Assembly: GCA_902466275.1 (NCBI GenBank)
Contig: CABQQJ010000020.1
Span: 1-8,385, forward strand
DNA: 8,385 nucleotides
Reading direction: 5' to 3'
DNA from: an uncultured Veillonella sp.
GTDB lineage: Bacteria > Bacillota > Negativicutes > Veillonellales > Veillonellaceae
Shown: positions 4,923 through 8,385 of the stretch, piece after piece
Position numbering within the stretch: the stretch's first letter is position 1
How the letters are laid out: the number at the start of each line of letters is the position of its first letter
Program-made: the position numbers and the translations under genes
The notes under the pieces: model-generated
What the model saw: only the letters and a program-made list of their open reading frames with translations
What the model was told of the DNA's origin: nothing
Database searches by the model: none

Positions 4923-5654
4923 TTATCCAAAGATTTCTTCTAGTAGTGCATCATCGATGATGGTACCAACGTAGAAGTCGCTGAAGATGCCGTATTTTGC
5001 ACTGGCTACTTCAAAGCGCATATCGTATACGATTTTTTTGAATTGGATGTCGTCGTTACTGAAGATGGTAATGCCCCATTCCCAGTCGTCTAGGCCACAG
5101 CCACCTGTTGTAAATTCGGATAAAACGTCTAAGTATGTTTTACCAAGTTCACCGTGAGAGCGCATCAACGCACCGCGTTCTTGTTGTGGTAACATGAACC
5201 AGTTATCATCACCTTCGCGTTTTTTACTCATATTATAGAAACAGATATATTTATCGCGAGGTACATGAGGGTAAAGTTTTTGGTTAACTTCTTCTGTATC
5301 AAGTTTAGCCTTAACATAGGTGCTTACTTCTGTTACAGATGTATAGGAATATGTTTGAACTAATACGCTTGCAATCGCAAGGCGGCGGAACTTGCGTTCT
5401 ACTTGCGCCAAGTATTCAAGGGATGGGCCGAGAATCCATAGGATTAAATCCCCTTTTGCGCCATTGCAATCATAGAATGCATAGCTACCTTCTTTAGCTT
5501 GATGTTTAGCTTCAAGATCCGCTAAAAATGCTTTTAATTCGTTGCGTGCTTCTGCTTTTTCTTCAGCTGTAAAGCAGTTCCATGCGCTAAAATCCATGGC
5601 AAATACCATGTGTTGGCTATGCCAACCTTCTACTGTAGGGATTGCTTTTCCCAT
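4923..5654 (-). CDS. hemQ: HemQ/ChdC, coproheme decarboxylase (chlorite-dismutase fold)
   Basis: A 243-residue protein that converts coproheme (iron coproporphyrin III) to heme b by two oxidative decarboxylations, the last step of the coproporphyrin-dependent heme pathway, in the cytoplasm. The family core is clear: FYNMSKKREGDDNWFMLP (residues 139-156) carries the catalytic tyrosine (Tyr140) and the propionate-binding lysines. RSHGELGKTY carries His167, the expected heme iron ligand. The usual Pro of YPMSKKR is Asn here. The N-terminal part (GWHSQHMVFAMDFSAW) fits other HemQ proteins. I chose ATG 5654-5652 because AGGAG (5667-5663) lies 8 nt upstream; the in-frame GTG at 5663 overlaps that site. 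It is transcribed apart from hemH-hemY, with its own promoter and terminator. True chlorite dismutase is unlikely given the heme gene neighbours. Confidence 0.95.
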   Translation of the reverse strand: MGKAIPTVEGWHSQHMVFAMDFSAWNCFTAEEKAEARNELKAFLADLEAKHQAKEGSYAFYDCNGAKGDLILWILGPSLEYLAQVERKFRRLAIASVLVQTYSYTSVTEVSTYVKAKLDTEEVNQKLYPHVPRDKYICFYNMSKKREGDDNWFMLPQQERGALMRSHGELGKTYLDVLSEFTTGGCGLDDWEWGITIFSNDDIQFKKIVYDMRFEVASAKYGIFSDFYVGTIIDDALLEEIFG

Positions 5655-5677
5655 TATGATCACTCCTATCTATGGTG

Positions 5678-5686
5678 ATTATATCA
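5678..5686 (-). promoter_or_regulatory. Candidate extended -10 promoter of hemQ
   Basis: TGATATAAT on the minus strand is a full extended -10 element (TG-N-TATAAT) with no recognisable -35 box. It predicts a start near 5671, only about 17 nt before the hemQ ATG, leaving just enough room for the ribosome binding site. A second extended -10 (TGCTATAAT, 5745-5737) upstream is an alternative. Confidence 0.5.
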
Positions 5687-5719
5687 AAATAATAATGTAT
5701 CTATATAACTAAAGAAATC

Positions 5720-5758
5720 AAAAGACTCCACTTACTATTATAGCATATAGAGTCTTTT
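5720..5758 (-). terminator. Hairpin between hemY and hemQ with a -10 box in its loop
   Basis: AAAAGACTC and GAGTCTTTT (5720-5728 and 5750-5758) form a perfect 9-bp stem ending in T residues, 126 nt past the hemY stop. It probably terminates the hemH-hemY transcript. The 21-nt loop contains TGCTATAAT (minus, 5745-5737), an extended -10 element that could start hemQ transcription. Confidence 0.6.
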
Positions 5759-5883
5759 CAATTTAGTTTCTATTGAGATTTTTTATTAGTATATTCTTTA
5801 GTTAAGACTAAATTACTGTTTTTAGGCTGAGATAATCCTATGTCGCTTAATACTATACTAACTCTTTTAAGCAAGTCACTATT

Positions 5884-7425
5884 TTACTTGTCATTCACAA
5901 GTTTTTCTACGAGTTCTTTTGCTTGTTTTACACCGTCAGGGATCCCGATTCCATCAAAAGGTGTACCGATGAGGTGTAGATTTGGATACTGCTCGGCTAC
6001 ATGTTCACGTACGACTTTAATACCTGCACGATGGCCTACATTATATTGCGGCATGCAGTGAATGAGGCGATTGATGCGCACCCACTCTGGTTTGACAGAG
6101 AAACCCATGATATGTTGAATTTCTTTGACTGCCAATTCTGAAAGTTCCTCTTCGCTGAGTCGTTCTACCACATCATTACCAGGCTTACCGATGAAGACGC
6201 GCAACACTACCTTATCATCAGGCGTAGTTTGTGGCCATTTTTGATTAAGAATGGTACACGCTGTAAGAGGTGTATCCGTATTACGGGTAATAAGCAGACC
6301 CGATCCTTTTAAATCACCATCAAAGGTACTTTTATCAAAGGCCATAATTGCAATAGCACAGCTTGATTGCTCCATAGAACGCAAGAAATCAAAACCCGCA
6401 TCATCCTTGAACCATTGAGTATATGTTGCCGGCGGTGTAGTGATAATCACATGGTCTGCCGTAGATTGACAGCCACAAGAATCGTTACACGACTTCACTA
6501 CATCAATTGCATATACACCATCAATATATCGAATATCAGAAACTAGCGCACCTGTATGCAAATGTACATTACTAGGCATAGCCTCAACGATAGCGGTAAT
6601 CACGCTTTCAAGGCCACCTGTCAATTGACGGAACATACCAGATTGAGCAGCAGTGCCCTTACGACTTACCATATCAGCTTGTGCCTTATTGGACTTCGCT
6701 TCATGACTTTCAAATTGACGGTCTGTCATAGTCCCTTTACCTGCACGCGGTACGTCACCTTCAGCAACAGCACCTTTAGCCGCTTTAGTAACCCCCGCTT
6801 TGGAGTGGCCCATCTTAGCAGCCATCATACCTTTTACCATATTCCCATATTTTTGTTCTACTTGAATAAAATGAGGGAATGTAGACAATAGGCTGATTTT
6901 ATAGATATCACCACCATAGATACCTGCTAATAGTGGCTCGATAAGCTTATCCATCATTTCTTGACCTAAGTGGTATTTAAAGAAATGACCAATGGATACA
7001 TCCCCATTTTCATCGAGTTGGTATGGTTTCTTAAAATAATCTAGGCCAGCACGCAATTTACCAGGCCATGAAATGAGTGTTGCTTTCACAAAGGGCATCA
7101 TTTCCGTAGGAATGCCCATGATAGAGCCACCTGGAATAGGATGGATAGAACCCTTATCATATACAAAGGCTTGACCTGTTTCATTAGACACAAGGGTATC
7201 CCCTAGTCCAAGATCATGCACAAGATCTGTCATTTCTGTTTTACGACCCAAATAGGAGTCAGGACCGAGTTCCACTACGAAGTCATCCACACGTTGCGTT
7301 TGTATTTTCCCACCAAATCGTGGTGCTTGTTCGTAAAGAGTAATGGTCCATTCCGGCTTTGCATGGCCTAAATAATAAGCCGCTGTTAGCCCTGTTAAGC
7401 CACCGCCCACAATTGTTACGTTCAC
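5884..7425 (-). CDS. hemY: HemY/CgoX, FAD-dependent coproporphyrinogen III oxidase (protoporphyrinogen-oxidase family)
   Basis: A 513-residue flavoprotein that oxidises coproporphyrinogen III to coproporphyrin III (the HemG/HemY family, often named protoporphyrinogen oxidase). The N-terminal FAD-binding fold shows GGGLTGLTAAYYL (residues 7-19) and the acidic strand end at Glu32. The C-terminal FAD motif MPQYNVGHRAGI (458-469) followed by LIGTPFDGIGIPDGVKQAK (485-503) matches Bacillus HemY. The start is GTG 7425-7423, with AAGGA 7 nt upstream. It overlaps the hemH stop in the four bases GTGA, so translation is probably coupled. Residues about 203-262 form a Lys/Ala/Gly-rich, low-complexity insertion some 40 residues longer than the matching loop in Bacillus HemY, which explains the length over the usual 470. 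Oxygen is the usual acceptor in this family; in an anaerobe the electron acceptor is an open question. Confidence 0.93.
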   Translation of the reverse strand: MNVTIVGGGLTGLTAAYYLGHAKPEWTITLYEQAPRFGGKIQTQRVDDFVVELGPDSYLGRKTEMTDLVHDLGLGDTLVSNETGQAFVYDKGSIHPIPGGSIMGIPTEMMPFVKATLISWPGKLRAGLDYFKKPYQLDENGDVSIGHFFKYHLGQEMMDKLIEPLLAGIYGGDIYKISLLSTFPHFIQVEQKYGNMVKGMMAAKMGHSKAGVTKAAKGAVAEGDVPRAGKGTMTDRQFESHEAKSNKAQADMVSRKGTAAQSGMFRQLTGGLESVITAIVEAMPSNVHLHTGALVSDIRYIDGVYAIDVVKSCNDSCGCQSTADHVIITTPPATYTQWFKDDAGFDFLRSMEQSSCAIAIMAFDKSTFDGDLKGSGLLITRNTDTPLTACTILNQKWPQTTPDDKVVLRVFIGKPGNDVVERLSEEELSELAVKEIQHIMGFSVKPEWVRINRLIHCMPQYNVGHRAGIKVVREHVAEQYPNLHLIGTPFDGIGIPDGVKQAKELVEKLVNDK

Positions 7426-8385
7426 GAATGAATCCTTTCTATTATTGCACTCGCCATTGCTTGTAAAAATGTTTCATTACAATTTGGCATGGGTGCACGC
7501 ATATATGTTGCGCCCTTTGCTTCAACGAGTTCTTTACACTCCACATCATTATCGTACAGTACCTCAACGTGATTGCTTACAAATCCAAATGGTACAAAAA
7601 CAATGCGATCAGCACCAGTTTGTAAGGCTTCGTTGATAGCATCCTCTACAGTAGGGCCCAACCATTGCCCATGGGGAGCTGCACTTTGCCACGCCACAGT
7701 CCATTTCTGTAATTTACAATGTTCAGCAATCTCTTTGGCGCTTTCCTCTAAAGCTAACGCATACGAATCGCCACCATGATTATTGATAAGAGGTATACTG
7801 TGAGCACTAAAAACAACAAATACATCTTTACCGTTCGCATCTACAACTGCGCACTCTGATTTTGCACTATCTACATACACTGATGTAACACTATTTACAC
7901 AAGCAGCACTAACACTATCTACACATTCTGATTTATCATTATTCACACACTCTGAAACTGCTTTCACCCAGTATTCCTTGAAAGTTGGTTGGTCCCACCA
8001 GGAACGAATACAGTCAAATGTTACCGTATCATATTTTGAAATAGCCGATTGCACTTGTTTTTCATAAGCACCTGTACCGAGAGCAGTGAAGAATGGAGCC
8101 GTTACAATAGCAATAATATGCTCCACCCCTTGCTGAGCTAAGGAGTCAACTGCATCTGCAATGGATGGTTTCATGTGTAAAAAACCAATAGCGGAAGGCA
8201 TAATTGGCAACAGAGTAAGTAATGTTTTATATTGGCACTCTGCCATAGTTTGGAGTTCAACATTTTCCCATTGACCGATTGTATCATAACGCTTAGTGAG
8301 ATTTGTAAGCTCTGCTTCCGTTGGTACACGGCCACGACGAATACTCGTCATATAGGGTACTAAATCATCCTTACTTGAAGGGCTA
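7422..8385 (-). CDS. hemH: HemH/CpfC, coproporphyrin ferrochelatase (N-terminus beyond window)
   Basis: It inserts ferrous iron into coproporphyrin III, giving coproheme for HemQ. The frame is open to the right edge: 320 residues are visible, beginning SPSSKDDLVPYMTSIRRGR, which is the normal start region of ferrochelatases. Only about 10-15 residues are missing, and the ATG at 8351 is internal. VVFSAHSIP holds the metal-binding histidine (codon 7802-7800), and GFVSNHVEVLYDND holds the matching glutamate. Two oddities: the usual IGGxSPL segment reads IGQWENVEL, and an octapeptide tandem repeat sits just before the SAHS strand. The stop TGA 7424-7422 overlaps the hemY start. An earlier heme gene such as hemE probably lies upstream (inference). 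Confidence 0.93.
   Translation of the reverse strand, partial: SPSSKDDLVPYMTSIRRGRVPTEAELTNLTKRYDTIGQWENVELQTMAECQYKTLLTLLPIMPSAIGFLHMKPSIADAVDSLAQQGVEHIIAIVTAPFFTALGTGAYEKQVQSAISKYDTVTFDCIRSWWDQPTFKEYWVKAVSECVNNDKSECVDSVSAACVNSVTSVYVDSAKSECAVVDANGKDVFVVFSAHSIPLINNHGGDSYALALEESAKEIAEHCKLQKWTVAWQSAAPHGQWLGPTVEDAINEALQTGADRIVFVPFGFVSNHVEVLYDNDVECKELVEAKGATYMRAPMPNCNETFLQAMASAIIERIHS
7842..7952 (-). repeat. 24-bp tandem repeat encoding octapeptides within hemH
   Basis: Four full units and one partial unit, all in frame. The protein units are ECVNNDKS (7952-7929), ECVDSVSA (7928-7905), ACVNSVTS (7904-7881), VYVDSAKS (7880-7857) and ECAVV (7856-7842). Units diverge in DNA but keep the 24-nt period. 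The segment replaces an ordinary surface loop ahead of the SAHSIP active-site strand. It looks like a minisatellite-type expansion tolerated by the fold. Confidence 0.8.

Noticed and set aside
5795..5830. TTTAGT-TAAG-ACTAAA hairpin between hemY and its downstream terminator
   Set aside because: Only 6 A/T-rich base pairs, too weak to call a terminator; the 9-bp stem at 5720-5758 is the better candidate.
1..8385. CRISPR array, tRNA or rRNA genes
   Set aside because: No regularly spaced direct repeats, no cloverleaf with an anticodon arm, and no rRNA-like sequence were seen on either strand.

Overview
The window looks like chromosome of an anaerobic, nitrate-respiring, low-GC Negativicutes bacterium. 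Veillonella is the best guess. The grounds are a quinol-nitrate reductase (NarG) beside a NarK transporter and a Crp-type regulator, the Firmicutes/Actinobacteria (coproporphyrin) heme branch, sigma-A-type promoters and AT-rich spacers. The genus is an inference; the gene families are not in doubt.

Layout. Left (1-4146) is a nitrate respiration block. narG (5' part only, minus strand) lies just downstream of a Crp/Fnr-family regulator gene, also minus. An AT-rich divergent region (2452-2808) separates these from narK on the plus strand. It holds a TGTGA-type operator placed at -41.5 from a minus-strand TATAAT box, and a second, oppositely oriented half-similar site facing narK. A strong intrinsic terminator lies between the regulator gene and narG, with the narG ribosome binding site directly behind it.

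Middle (4147-4922) has no long gene but is dense in signals. From 4155 to 4386 there are nested inverted repeats and two related hairpin modules, and an orphan minus-strand promoter at 4427-4455 points into them. From 4500 to 4920 lies what reads as a complete type I toxin-antitoxin locus. It has a 33-residue hydrophobic Hol-Tox/TxpA-like peptide gene with its own promoter, a ribosome binding site buried in a hairpin, and an excellent antisense promoter in the opposite direction. The toxin mRNA 5' end is complementary to its own 3' region exactly where the antisense RNA would start. Identical 28-bp bidirectional terminators stand on both sides. This is the most interesting system in the window.

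Right (4923-8385, all minus strand) holds three late heme genes: hemH (ferrochelatase, 5' end cut by the window edge) overlapping hemY (FAD-dependent coproporphyrinogen oxidase) by 4 bases, and then hemQ (coproheme decarboxylase) as a separate unit. Together they cover the last three steps of the coproporphyrin-dependent pathway. Heme b is needed by the NarI subunit of membrane nitrate reductases, so the proximity to narG makes biological sense. hemH carries an in-frame 24-bp tandem repeat (octapeptide repeats), and hemY carries a Lys/Ala/Gly-rich insertion.
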